Of a stretch of 64,000 nucleotides of DNA, positions 12,178-44,760 are shown piece by piece (the stretch's first letter is position 1; each line of letters opens with the position of its first letter). The stretch comes from Rugalucina vietnamica. Lineage: Eukaryota > Mollusca > Bivalvia > Lucinida > Lucinidae. Under the pieces are notes generated by a model. The model was given only the letters and a program-made list of their open reading frames with translations. It was not told the origin of the DNA and did no database searches. A program made the translations under genes and the position numbers. Location: positions 30,203,456 through 30,267,455 of the forward strand of contig OZ024875.1 of assembly GCA_964017185.1 (NCBI GenBank). The letters run 5' to 3'.

Positions 12178-13263
12178 CCGAGCTGTTTCACTGTATGTGG
12201 AGGAAGGAGGCCATCCCACAAGAATTTAAGGATGCATCCATAATCCACCTATACAAGCGGAAAGGAAATCCACAAGTCTGTGACAACCACAGAGGCATTT
12301 CCCTCCTATCGATTGCTGGGAAGATACTAGCAAAAATTCTGTTGAACCGCCTGAATGTTCATCTTGATCAGAAGGGACTTATCCCAGAAAGTCAATGTGG
12401 ATTCAGAAAGGACAGGGGGACGATAGACATGATCTTCACAGCAAGACAGCTTCAGGAGAAATGCCAAGAGCAGAATGTAGATCTATACATGACGTTTGTC
12501 GACCTCACCAAAGCGTTTGACACAGTTAGTCGTGATGGACTGTGGAAAATCATGGCCAAGTTTGGCTGTCCACCCAGATTCATAGCAATGGTGCGGCAAT
12601 TTCATGATGGCATGCAGGCACGTGTGCAAAATGATGGAGAGTTCTCTGAACCCTTTGAGGTAACAAATGGGGTCAAACAGGGCTGTGTTATGGCACCAAC
12701 ACTGTTCAGCATGATGTTTTCTTCCATGCTCATGGATGCTTTTCAGGACAGTGACACTGGTTTTCCAATCAGGTACCGTTTTGATGGCAATATATTCAAC
12801 CTTAGAAGGTTGCAAGCCAAAACTAAGGTGCAGACCGATGTGCTAGATGAGCTCCTCTATGCAGATGATATGGATAAGAATGCCAGCTCAGAGGCAAAAA
12901 TGCAAAGAGCCATGGATCAAGTCTCACAGTCATGTGATAACTATGATCTCACAATCAGCACAAAAAAGACAGAGGTTGTACACCAGCCAGCACCTGGAAA
13001 ACCGTACAATGAACCAACCATCACTGTGAATGGAGAAAAACTGAAAGTTGTTGATAAATTCACCTACCTGGGAAGCACTCTTTCCAGAGCAGTGCACATT
13101 GATGATGAGGTCACTGCAAGAATTGCTAAAGCCAGTGTGGCATTCGGAAGACTCCGTGCAAATGTCTGGGAGCGAAATGGAATCAAGCTTGACACCAAGC
13201 TGAAAGTCTACAAGGCTGTGGTACTTCCAACCCTCTTGTATGCATGTGAGACCTGGACAGTAT
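12162..13263 (+). pseudogene. LINE reverse transcriptase, N-terminal two thirds (truncated by insertion)
   Basis: It reads in the +1-shifted frame relative to the endonuclease. Fingers and palm motifs are visible: [45 protein letters not shown] (first catalytic Asp), [13 protein letters not shown] and LLYADDMD (YADD active site). Next come the primer-grip region (FTYLGSTLS) and the thumb start. It stops after [10 protein letters not shown], where a DNA transposon is inserted; the protein would continue YQRHA at 14,355. Confidence 0.9.
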
Positions 13264-14354
13264 AGGTTCGTTTCATTAATAACATACCCCTGCAATGTCG
13301 CAAAATAAACTGGTAGTTTGTTTATATTGATCGTGAGCAGTCCGATTGGACAGGAAGCTGTTTTCGGCATGTATCAAAATTCCGACAGAATTAATGTTAA
13401 GTTTTCAACTTTCGGCGATTGGTATTATGTAAGTACTGTGAATACTGCCACTTTCTGACCTGAATGTTGTTCATTGACATCTATTTGATTAACATTAAAA
13501 CTTGCACCGCATTCGCAATACATATGATGTTCAGAAATAATGATTAAATAGACGCTATTTCCTTCATTACAGACATATTTCAAGGAAGCAAAACTGCTCT
13601 TAATGTCTACTTCCATCTTAGTGTGCTCTCGCGCGTTTAATATTTGATTCGTTGAAGTTTCTCTTGGATGATTACTAATATAAGCCGTCTTGTTAAAATC
13701 GCCAGTCACACTATTTCAATCAATTGTATTCAAATACCATCAAATGTCCTTAATGTATGTTAAAGAATGTCATAACATAACTTAAAACGTTGTCATAGGC
13801 AGGTACACATTGCATTAGATACAAGGCTATCGTAACTCTCTTTAAATAATCATGGCAACTGTTAATGATATTCTCAGATGTCCAGTTTTTTAATTTGATA
13901 ATCTGTCAGACAATTTATGTGCTGAAAACACGCATTTGCATGGTAGTATTATACAGGGTAGTAGGTATAGTTAGATATTCCATTTCTACTTCAGTACTTT
14001 AACGAATGTGATGTAAGTTTTAAGGTATCTACCATAGATGCCAATGAACAACATTCATGTCAGAAACTGGCAATATTCACAGTACTTACATAATACCAAT
14101 CGCCGAAAGTTGAAAACTTGACATTAAATCTACCAGAATTTTGGTACACGCCGAAAGCAGCTTCCTGTCCAATCGGACTGCTCACGATCAATATAAACAA
14201 ACTACCAGTTTAACACACATAAATATATACACAAATTGTAGAAGTTTCATCCAGGCCAGACTAATAACCATCCAGCAATGAGCCATGCAATGTAGGGTGC
14301 GTGGTCAATTTATTTTGCGACATTGCAGGGGTATGTTATTAATGAAACGAACCT
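13264..14354. mobile_element. 1.09-kb foldback DNA transposon inserted in the LINE
   Basis: The ends are perfect inverted repeats: AGGTTCGTTTCATTAATAAC at the left and its complement at the right. The repeat continues into arms of roughly 200 bp each (for example GTCCGATTGGACAGGAAGC, near 13,340, matching 14,160-14,180 inverted). The right arm carries about 95 extra bases (14,213-14,309). GTAT flanks both sides (13260-13263 and 14355-14358), a 4-bp target duplication. Removing the element and one GTAT restores the LINE reading frame. No transposase is visible, so it is non-autonomous. ORFs inside on either strand are palindrome by-products. Confidence 0.85.
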
Positions 14355-14939
14355 GTATACCAGCGTCATGCAAAGAGACTAAACCATTTCCACTTAAGCT
14401 GTTTGAGAAAGCTGTTAAAAATCAAGTGGCAAGACAAGATCCCAGACACAGAGGTCCTGAAGAAAGCAGGGATGCAAAGCATGCATACTGTCTTAAAGCT
14501 AGCACAGCTAAGGTGGACCGGCAATGTTATAAGAATGCCTGATGAGCGACTTCCAAAGAAAGTCTTCTATGGAGAACTACAAGAGGGAAAGCGCTCTCAA
14601 GGTGGCCAGAAGAAACGCTACAAAGACACCCTGAAAGCCTCTCTGAAGGATTTTGACATACCAATTGGGTCTTGGGAACAGACTGCACAGGAGCGATCAA
14701 AGTGGCGAGGTCTCATCAACAAAGGAGCAGCTCTCCATGAAAAAAAGAGAATCTGTGAAGCTGAAAGAAAGCGCAGAGAACGCAAAGCCAATACCAATGG
14801 GCCACCAGCTGATTCAATGACATTGACTTGCTCTACTTGCAACCGACAGTTTAGAGCTAGAATTGGCCTAGTCAGCCATCAAAGAACTCACCAACACACA
14901 CGAACCTATTCAAGAAATAATGATGGTCTTTCTCATTAG
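14355..14939 (+). pseudogene. LINE reverse transcriptase C-terminus with C2H2 zinc finger
   Basis: This is the continuation of the reverse transcriptase after the DNA transposon: YQRHA near the insertion, then LKIKWQDKIPDTEVL, QLRWTGNVIRMPDERLPKK and GKRSQGGQKKRYKDTLK. A basic region is followed by the finger CSTCNRQFRARIGLVSHQRTH (C-x2-C...H-x3-H). A frame change separates the first few codons from LLKIKW (14,403 onward). It ends at the TAG at 14,937-14,939. Confidence 0.85.
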
Positions 14940-14955
14940 TGAGAGACGAACGACG

Positions 14956-15167
14956 GTACAGTGTCTCTTGACAAAGATAAATATCTGACCCCGGCTCCCA
15001 GATTAAGATCTACCAGGGTATCTCATGATTCACAGTACACAAGATACATGTCCTATAGTGATGCCCTGAAGAATTCATTCTTCCCAAGGACTATTCCATT
15101 GTGGAATAGTCTTCCTTCTTCAGTGGTCGCATCTAAGACCACGGAAGAATTCAAGGCTCTTATTTAG
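14956..15167 (+). mobile_element. CR1/jockey-type LINE fragment, right part
   Basis: SLDKDKYLTPAPRLRSTR and NSFFPRTIPLWNSLPSSVV are the typical C-terminus of a CR1/jockey-type reverse transcriptase. The part is contiguous in the element with the fragment at 9954-10004, and the same family recurs at 55,276-55,563. Its 3' UTR (CTTGTAAATAGTTTTAATGG, 15,448-15,470) lies beyond an inserted minisatellite. Confidence 0.8.
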
Positions 15168-15175
15168 AACGGTAT

Positions 15176-15296
15176 CGGGTCGTTTCGGCCGTGAGTCGTT
15201 TCGGCCTCGAGTCGTTTCGGCCGTGGGTCGTTTCGGCCTGAGTCGATTCGGCCCTGGGTCGTTTCAGCCAATTTTGGTGAGTCGTTTCGGCCTGAT
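15176..15296. repeat. GTCGTTTCGGCC minisatellite (about 7 units)
   Basis: Seven degenerate 15-23-bp units carry GTCGTTTCGGCC separated by short linkers (GTGA, TCGA, GTGG, TGA). A near-identical motif (TAGTCGTTTCGCCCC) forms the inverted ends of a large putative insertion at 41.8 and 54.4 kb. The array sits in the 3' region of the CR1-type LINE, at a point where the other LINE copy (55.2 kb) has no such sequence. Confidence 0.85.
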
Positions 15297-15848
15297 TTTA
15301 TTCAATCCTTATATACTATGTAATATACTTCATGCAAGATGTGTATGTTATACAAGGCTAGTATACCATACAGGCGGTCTTGCAAGGGTACTTAGGTCTA
15401 TTATAGGGTGACAAATTTGCATCTTTATTCCATTAAAAACTGTCTAGCTTCTTGTAAATAGTTTTAATGGCCCATCCCGAATGTTTCCCCCATTTTGTAA
15501 AAGGTCTCACCCATTGCCTTCAGCCAAAATAAGCATAACCACCCTTAAAAACTAACAATTACAGGACTACAAAATTGGAGGACATCCTGAATGAAATCTG
15601 AAATCCAGCCGTGGCATTATTATAAATAAACTGGTCACACGAAATATTACGCCAGTGCACTATAATTATGTTACTTCAATGGGGATACTCGACAACATCC
15701 ACTTGTAGACATCAACGTCGAGGAAAATAGGCTGTACATCGGTGAAGCGTGACGTGCCCCAACATCTTCCCAATAAACTGATGTCACACAACACCATAAA
15801 ACAGTCCAATGACCAACATGTATTTACACTGTACAGTAACTGATTCTT
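15297..15848. other. LINE 3' UTR remnant and one arm of an inverted repeat
   Basis: From about 15,440 the sequence matches the 3' UTR of the CR1-type LINE at 55.17-55.2 kb. At 15,503-15,560, GGTCTCACCCATTGCCTTCA...AAAATAAGCAT recurs inverted at 18,175-18,225. The two arms bracket the minus-strand LINE at 15,849-18,012. No gene is seen. Confidence 0.5.
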
Positions 15849-18012
15849 TTATTTATAGGATGGTACGAGCGAGACGAATTGGATGGATGATTTGAAAGCA
15901 TCCAGACTCGCAAAGGCAATACAGGATTCCGGTATCATATTCCACGTGGTAACAGTTCTTGGGAAAAAGGAATGATGATAAGCATTAATACGTGCCTGAA
16001 TATGGATGAATTTCATGCTGTGGCTTCTTCTTGTAGAGCGTACAGTGGCGGCTACAGGATGGTAGATCACTGGTACCGCGATTAAACAATTGACAACTTT
16101 GTACATTAGAGTTACATCCGCCCATACTCTGCGTTGTTGTAAGCTGGGCCAATTTAGTTTAGCAATCATGTCAGTGACACTGCTCGGGTTGTGTGGGTTG
16201 TACGGTTGATTCATCATCCATCTCGCTGCATTTCTTTGCACCTGTTCTATTTGCTTTATCTGTGTTTTCTGAGTAGGGTTCCAAATAGGGGAGGCGTACT
16301 CTAACTTAGGTCTCACAAGGCTGGAATAGGCTTTCTCCTTTACTTTTGGTGGACAGTATTTTAAGTTACGTTTCAGAAATCCGAGTGTTGATGAAGATTT
16401 TTTAGTGATAGTCAATATGGTCATTAAATTTCAAATTGTCACTGAATTCAACACCAAGATATGGATGATGTGAAACAATTTCCAAAATTTCTCCTTTCAT
16501 TTTATAGTCAAATTTTTGTTTCGGAGTAGAAGGTGTTGTAAATTGCATTATTGCACATTTCTTAACATTGAAATCCATTTGCCAAGTGTTTGACCACAGC
16601 TCGAGTTTATCCAGATCCTGTTGTAGTGCTAGATTGTCAGCTGTACTATTGATAGCTCTATAGAGGACACAGTCGTCGGCGAAAAGGCGTATGTTTGATG
16701 TAATGTTGTCGGCTATGTCGTTAATGTAGATCAGAAAAAGTGTGGGTCCAAGAACGGTTCCTTGTGGCACTCCAGACGTTACCGATGCTATGTCAGATGT
16801 TGCGTTGTCCACGACCACTTGTTGTTTTCTATCAGTTAAGAAAGAGTTTTTCATCAAGTCCATAGTATTTTAACTTGCGAGAAAGGCGTTCATACGAGAC
16901 CTTATCGAAGGCCTTCGAAAAATCCAATATAGCCATATCCACTTGCTTTCCAGAATTCAATGATTTAGAAATGTCATCAGTTGTCATTAACAATTGGGAT
17001 TCGCATGATCTCTTGGCACGAAAGCCATGTTGATTTTCATAAAGTATGTTTTGCGAGTCGAGATGGTTCATTATTTGAGACACTATATGTTCTAGCATTT
17101 TAGATATAACCACTGTTAATGAAACAGGACGGTAATTTTCAGGTTTACATCTGTTTCCTTTTTTGAAAATTGGAACAACGTTTGCATGTTTCCAGTCAAG
17201 GGGGACTTCTCCAGTTGATAACGACTGTTTAAATATACATGTCAGAATGGGTGCGAGTTCATTTCCACACTGTTTTAACACTTTTATTGGAATTTTATCA
17301 GGTCCACAGGCTTTCTTCTCGTTCAAGCACTCGATGCATTTTCTAACTCCATTTTCATTTATGATTATTTCATTCATTGGCACATATGGTGATTGACCTT
17401 TATCTGGAATATTTGATAAGTCCTCTTTGGTAAATACTGATATAAACTGTTTGTTCAACATGTTTGCCTTGTTTTCTGCAGTTTCTGCTATCGAGCCGTC
17501 AGATTTCAAAGTACCAATACTCACTGAGTCCTGTTTCCTAGCTTTAATATACTTCCAAAAGTTTTTTGATGTAGAGTCCTGCTCAGGATCTAAGAGGTTG
17601 TTCAAATATTTATGATAGTCACTGTGTAATTTGTTTCTAGCTTTGATACGAAAGTTTTTGAATTCAGTATAATCTTCACTGTCATTGCTTCTTCGCGCAC
17701 GTTTATAAAGACGCCTTTTCTTCCTCAACATACGTTTGGTTTCTTTTTTCAACCATGGAATTTCTTGTTTTTCAATTTTCTAGTTGGGATGGATTTTTTC
17801 ATGTTCACAAAGAGAGTATCTTTGAAATTTGACCAGTTCTCGTTCACAGATTTACTTGAATAATCACTTAAGAGGTATTCAGATTTGAATTTATTTGACA
17901 GTTCTTTTAGTTTTGTCCAATCTGCCTTCTTATAGTCAGTTTTGATACGTTGGTTTTGATAGGTTGTTTGAATTAATATCCAGTCAAATCTGTTCCGATA
18001 ACGCAATATCAC
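15849..18012 (-). mobile_element. 5'-truncated jockey/CR1-type LINE with reverse transcriptase, frameshifted
   Basis: Minus-strand reading gives an unbroken succession of polymerase motifs spread over four frames. The order is pre-RT linker (18,012-17,749), then ACGPDKIPIKVLK, NVVPIFKKGN, YRPVSLTVVISK, GFRAKRSCESQ and AILDFSKAFDKVSYERL (17,752-16,832). Next come GVPQGTVLGPTLFLIYIND and the active site LFADDCVLY (16,863-16,402), then the thumb and tail [13 protein letters not shown] and [13 protein letters not shown] (16,424-15,849). Frame changes near 17,750, 16,850 and 16,410 make it inactive. No endonuclease remains, so it is 5' truncated at about 18,012, as is usual for LINEs. Confidence 0.9.
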
Positions 18013-19418
18013 TGTGTTCTAGTGGCATGGCAACAATGTGACTACAATTATCCAATAGGATTGATTCTTTCAAACGATATTTACAGTGACCAACTAATTT
18101 CTAGAAACCACAGGTCAGTTTACAAACAATCAGAATCCTATACAAGTAGGCTGGTAGTGCTATAAAATAAAAGTTTACGAGGGGTGATGCTTATTTTGGA
18201 TGAAGGCAATAGGTGAGACCTTGTACAAAGTCACTCAAGAGTAGACAGCCAGCATTGAAATAACGGTAAAGGGTAATGTATGAGTTTGAGATACGGGGAA
18301 TCCCATGAACCCAATAAAACTAGAACACCAAGTTTCTGGCCTTGTCTATATAGTAGCCCATAAACAAGGGTTGATTGAGGATTGATAGAAAATGTTTTAA
18401 GGGTAAAGCAATTGCATGAATGTATTTTAGCTGTTTTCTTTTCTCATCTCTGATTTAGACTTCCCCAAGTCTACCCAGTGTATTAATCAGTTGCATATTT
18501 GGGTAGTGCTATAATACAGGACATATGGATGACCACAGCTGTTTGTTCTGGTTAAACAACAAGTTAAACCAGTCAGTAATTCTGAGGTGGGTAACATGTT
18601 GGGTAATAACTGCATTGTGAAACCAATGTGGCCACTAACTTTCTTTGACAGGTGATTTGCTAGAGACACAAACCAAACCAAAATCAAGAATTACTACATA
18701 TTGTTAGTCTTGCATAAAGCTGCAAACAAAATAGGCAATACTGTAGGCCGAGTCGGACTGTCCATAAAAAAAAAAACAGATCTGCCACTGTCGTAAATAA
18801 AGAGCTAAAACTTTTTCTCAGATACTTCCGGAAGGCATATAAAAATTGGGGATGTAAAGAAACAAAGCGCTACATTATACTATTTAATGTCATACACATT
18901 GTCAGCAAATGCACAAAAAATTACACAGTCCTCAATAACGGTTTAAGCAGACATGCTACACACTATCACTCGGGATTAATGTCGTTTTTGACAAAATATG
19001 TACATTTAAGAATGAAAAATGTTGCGTATTTACAAGATGAAGAACAACTTTTGGTTTCATCCAATCATTACGTCCTTCTTCACAACTGACACTGTTTTCC
19101 CTAGCAGACCTGTGGTAGCTCTTGGCCAGCTCAGTCCAGTCCAGTCATCACAGACCTCCCCATATACTGACGTCAGACCAACCTGTCCAGTCACAGGCTC
19201 ATGTCAGGCAATAATGGTCAACTGAATTTGACTTTTAAACACCGAGATACCCTTTACCTTTAATGTCATGTGCCTGATTTAGGTTTTAAGCCATGGGAAA
19301 GAGATGCCACAAGTTGATTGCAGAGAACCATTATGCACACATCCTTTCAAGTGCTTTTCTTCAGTATTCAGCCTATCTTCATTTTTTTAAGTTCTTCCGA
19401 ATACATTTTTCCACAATT
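18013..19418. other. Gene-poor spacer, includes the 3' UTR side of the RBM5-type gene
   Basis: The inverted-repeat arm that matches 15.5 kb lies at about 18,165-18,235. Between 18,240 and 19,418 no protein or recognised repeat is visible. The RBM5-type transcript must end here. ATTAAA (minus strand) occurs near 18,881 and 19,256 as weak candidate poly(A) signals, and no AATAAA is obvious. Confidence 0.4.
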
Positions 19419-40840
<21,422 letters not shown>

Positions 40841-40864
40841 AATTAATCTAACCTGTAAGATATA

Positions 40865-40980
40865 TGAGACGCATCATGAGAAAACCGGAATTTTACCTAT
40901 GCGAAAACAAAGGTGCAGATCAGCTTCGCAGGAACTGCGAAGATGATCAGCACCTTTGTTTTCGCCACAACAAGGATAGT
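40865..40980. repeat. Partial H1 MITE upstream of the RBM5-type start
   Basis: TGAGACGCATCATGAGAAAACC and a clear core (GCGAAAACAAAGGTGCAGATC with complement) are present; the second half of the element is missing. It begins 25 bp upstream of the ATG at 40840, so it lies in the 5' UTR or promoter, or the UTR is spliced. Confidence 0.75.
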
Positions 40981-41738
40981 GTTTGCTTGTTTGTATGACA
41001 TCCCAGTCAACAATTTTTCAGTCATGTCTTTCAGGGATAAATCTGGAAGGGGCCCTGTGCTAAAAGGCCAATAATTTTTCAAAAAGGCCCCTTCAATAGA
41101 AAGATATGGGCCCTTTTCACAATGTAACTGTATAGGGAGTTGGTGTCTTGGCCCAAAAATGCCAATGAAATTTGTCAAAAGGCCAATCGTGTTTGCTGGC
41201 CAGAATTATGAATTTATCTCTGGTCTGGATGGGGCCAATGCTTCCTAGGTATTAATGACATTCAGAATAATTTGTTAAGAGTTAAGACATTTACAATGAT
41301 TTTTCTTATTCTCCCACTGCCAGGGGACAGCTGGATACACTTGGCAGCTGAGGCTATCCACATGACAGTCGAGCAGAAAATGCCGCTTATCTGCTTGACA
41401 GTCGTGCCAATAAGCGGCGTTATCGACAAGAAAGTAGTGCGGATAGCCTATGTGACAGGTATTGGCTATCGGCAGGACAAGGGGCTGAGGTTGTCCAATA
41501 AGCAATTTTATGCACAACATTGTCAAGTTTACGCTAAAGTAGGCTTTTGAAGTTGATCAAAACAAAGTGTTTTAATAACACATTATGATTTTTTTATAAG
41601 GGAAACATTTTAATATGATTTTATCATCAATTAAATACAGTAACATGTATAAGCTTTTTCATGTGTTAAATATTTCAATGCTCATTCATTGTTTATTCAG
41701 TTAAGTGTTATAAATTTCTTTACGATCAGCATTCTATT
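40981..41738. other. Upstream flank of the RBM5-type gene
   Basis: A SINE body fragment (CATCCCAGTCAACAATTTTTC) lies at 41,000-41,030. From 41,330 to 41,490 is a compact stretch with internal dyads (GCCGCTTAT...ATAAGCGGC; GGCTATCCACATGACAG...CGGATAGCCTATGTGACAG) that carries a 92-codon open frame. I recognise no protein in it. No core promoter element can be placed. Confidence 0.35.
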
Positions 41739-41784
41739 TGAGCGGCCGCATGGGAAAACCAACAATCTGCATAGCGAAAACGAA
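41739..41784. repeat. Left half of a split H1 MITE
   Basis: TGAGCGGCCGCATGGGAAAACC, then CAACAATCTGCATA, then GCGAAAACGAA is the left terminus of H1. It stops abruptly at the start of the hairpin core. The same 11 bases GCGAAAACGAA, with the private CGAA variant in place of the usual CAAA, reappear at 54,473-54,483. There they continue as the core GGCGCAGATCAGCTT. Confidence 0.75.
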
Positions 41785-41794
41785 TCCGGGTAAT

Positions 41795-41890
41795 TTCACC
41801 CACAAACCATTTCACCCCATAGTCGTTTCGCCTCCAAGACGTTTCCCCCCTAGTCGTTTCGCCCCCACTAGTCGTTTCGCCCCCTAGTAT
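41795..41890. repeat. TAGTCGTTTCGCC minisatellite, left
   Basis: Units of 15-17 bp, degenerate toward the outer side (TTTCACCC words at 41,792-41,818), become regular inward (TAGTCGTTTCGCCCCCAC, TAGTCGTTTCGCCCCC). It is inverted relative to the array at 54.34-54.47 kb and related to the GTCGTTTCGGCC array at 15.2 kb. Confidence 0.85.
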
Positions 41891-42223
41891 ATAGATATAG
41901 TATAATTACCTTATGTACATCATTTTGTTTCATGTAAATAATTATGCTAGGCAATAAAAATTTCAAACTTGTATAGTAAAGTCTTATTAAGTTGTTCACT
42001 TGGGCAATCAATGCTGTAAAAGAGTTCGTTTGCAAAAGACATGTCATTTTGCTGGCTTTTGTAAATTAATATCTGAAAAGAAATTTATGATGGAGCATCG
42101 TCGCCCTGTCACATCAGCCTAAGGGTAAGGTTTATGGGTACCTTACCCTTAGTTACCGGCCAGTACCGGGCCATTAATAAATAGTGGCCACTTGGGGAAG
42201 TGTGACTAGGACTTGTTACAGGA
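41891..42223. other. Spacer without recognised repeat
   Basis: It contains a short dyad, AAGGGTAAGGTTTATGGGTACCTTACCCTT, near 42,121-42,151 (split here as AAGGGTAAGG and CCTTACCCTT arms). No gene or known family is seen. Confidence 0.4.
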
Positions 42224-43640
42224 CAGACCCGCTATACCGCGCCTTGAATTAACGCGGTGTTGGATATAACGCGAGGGCACCTTGGATCCCAAAATTTCGC
42301 CACCCACTTTTGAGAAAAAAAAAAAAAAAAAATCGTGGCGACGCGAAGGCGCCGTTTTACCCTTATATATTCCTTTATTGTATTACAGTTTAAGGCGTTT
42401 ATGTGCAGATGAATTCTCTGTTAAAAAGATCGTTTGCAGGGAATTCAACAAGGTTCAGTTTTCTTACACTTACTCTTTATGGTACTCGAGAGAAAAAAAT
42501 TAAAAGCAGTTGTCAGGCGTTTGCCAAGGTGCTATTTTCTAACAGTTTCTCTATATTATACATTGAGAACAATTAATGTTAATTATCTTTTGCATATTTA
42601 AAACTGAAAGAACAGGTTTTCTTATAGAAAGCAAACTGTGTTTACGAACCGTGTCGGCTGCGTGTATATTCAAGAGTGATAATTGCCATGTCAGTAATTT
42701 TTAGACTTACACAATCCACCGTTCGCGAAGCGTGGATGACACATTGTTTTCTTAAGATAAGCCATAAAAGTTGTGAAAATAAGCCCAATGAGCTAGGGGA
42801 TTATCGATAGACCGTAACGAGACCGTAAACACAGGTTGCTGTAGGCTATTGATGACACCTGTTACGCAACGTTGCTCATTTTCGACGGCGACACAAACCA
42901 AAGATTGTCTAAGCATTGGGACACCTATATCTTGTATAATTCTGTCCGATCAGAAAATTCAATTAAGAAATGCGAATTAAAATAACTGTAAATACGGTAT
43001 CGGCAAAAGCCTCTTGTCCGCGTTAAATATCCGGGTGCGCCAATAAGTCAAAGGCGGAACTCTACAATACAACAGCAACATCGGTGTCATGAACGCTCTT
43101 TTCACATAAAATCGTACGTTGTAAATAAACAAATTTTATCATTGTAGATCGTTTTTAACTGATAAAGCTGTGGAACACGCAATACTTCACTTTTGTTTAT
43201 TCCATTTTACAAGGACTCTGCGATAAACTACCAAGCTCGGTTATCGTTGAATCGTTGAATCTATGTCGTAACGACAGAATTGGTCTCTCAGGTAGTGGAG
43301 TTCTTCTCTGGTATGTGTGTCTCTTGTATTTTCACGCGTAATTATCTTCTTAGTAATAGTCACACTGTATTTTATTTCGCGTTTGGGAGGTGCACCTTAA
43401 AGTCTATTTGTTTGAGTGATGAAGTCACCCAGCATTAAGGAAATATTCTCTCCATGATCTCTTCTAAAGTCAGTTTTAGAACAGCCCAAGCCAATACACA
43501 TGTCGTATAGGTTCCCCACCCACCAATACACTACAGAAACTGTGATCAGCCTGGTCCGACTCAGTAGATTTGCATTACGCGCCTCACCTATAACGCGCAT
43601 GCGACTTGTGGACCCCGACCAGCGCGTTATAACGGGTCTG
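42224..43640. mobile_element. Possible 1.4-kb pogo/Tigger-like MITE
   Basis: The left end CAGACCCGCTATACCGCG and right end CGCGTTATAACGGGTCTG are imperfect inverted repeats. CAG...TATA..CGCG termini recall pogo/Tigger ends. Subterminal words TAACGCGGTGTTGGATATAA and ACCTATAACGCGCATG are also related. No transposase frame remains, and a clean TA duplication is not visible, so assignment is tentative. Confidence 0.5.
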
Positions 43641-44760
43641 AAGTGTACACTATAATATTGTTTTATTCTGTTTACCAATATTATAAATGCAATAAACCAA
43701 ATATTTTCGTTAAATTCTATGCATGCGTTTTAAAAAGCAGCAAATATAAATTAAAGAGAATGTAAGAATTTTTCGACAAATGTTGGGCAACGCTGCAATT
43801 GACGTCAATAAATAATAAATAAATAAAAACAAATAAATAAATAACAACCAGGAAATCGTAAAAGAGAATAGAAAATAAATACAAGTAATACATATACATA
43901 TCCCTAAAATATATCGCCGTATTTATGAATACATTAATACAAAGTTTAATGCATCTGTTTCTATCAAGCATTATACTATAAAGAAATAATATTATAATAA
44001 AACACTGTAAGTTTTAGAACCTGTAATTTATGAAAAACATTACGAAAACACACCCATGCAATATTAAGAGATTTTTGTAAGTTGCAAAAATTGAAAATTT
44101 CAAAAGAGAAAAAAATTATATTTTTCATATTTTGATTCAAAACATACAATGTGGGTTCATGTTAGAACCGCCTTGCTGAGGCGGTTCTAACGAGAACCCA
44201 TAATGTATGTTTTGGATCAAAAATGAGAAAATTAGGTATATCCCTGCAAACCCCTGCTTTTCTATATAAACATGATAAAAGTGGGGTTTAAGGGGGTATA
44301 CAGTACATGGACATGTTTTCCTGATGAAAAGTAAATTAAGCAATAGTTAGATATATACAGCTGTACCAAATATACAAAAGCATAATATTACAAATAATTT
44401 ATTATTAAATAAATATTTACCTGTATCACATAATGCAATGCTTCCGATAATTGGTCTATTAAAATAAATCGCTGAATAAAAGACATTAAGATTTAAAATT
44501 CCACTGAGTCATTAAGTTCTTTTAAAGACAAAGCCTGCCGCATGTCGACAAAACCATAGAATTCGGCAAGCAATCCTTAAGTAAAGAATCTATTTTTCAC
44601 ACTTTAGTTGATCATCCTTCAGAATTCGGTGTCAATAATTAATAACATTAATTCTGCACATTATTATACCGTAATTTTTCACACCTTCACTTTATTACCA
44701 CACCAAACCTGATATCTATCTATCTGTCTATTCGTTTGTCTATCCTAATCAGGTCCGGTC
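43641..44760. other. AT-rich spacer with one strong hairpin
   Basis: A hairpin with arms GTTAGAACCGCCTTGC and GAGGCGGTTCTAAC lies at 44,162-44,191. It is framed by the larger inverted pair ACATACAATGTGGGTTC and GAACCCATAATGTATGT (44,144-44,212). A diverged relative lies near 53,695-53,757. The remainder (AAATA runs at 43,800-43,860) holds nothing I can name. Confidence 0.5.

Larger units (their letters stand above)
10005..14955 (+). mobile_element. Non-LTR retrotransposon (apurinic endonuclease + reverse transcriptase), inactive
   Basis: The element is one LINE containing an untranslated leader (10005-10674), an endonuclease, a reverse transcriptase and a C-terminal zinc-finger region. It is broken by an internal deletion/frameshift near 12,120-12,165 and by a DNA transposon at 13,264-14,354. 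The endonuclease start WNVRTLMD and tail CSTCNRQFRARIGLVSHQRTH are typical of a widespread metazoan LINE group. I cannot settle the clade (RTE-like or a relative) without a tree. It sits inside an older LINE fragment. A clean target-site duplication is not evident. Confidence 0.85.

Noticed and set aside
13425-13709. Antisense frames at 12,483-13,709 (such as the 146-codon frame at 12,930-13,370)
   Set aside because: They lie opposite the reverse transcriptase or inside the foldback transposon arms, with no independent protein similarity.
41272-41550. 92-codon frame upstream of the RBM5-type gene
   Set aside because: It overlaps dyad repeats, has no recognised similarity, and no splice or regulatory context supports it.
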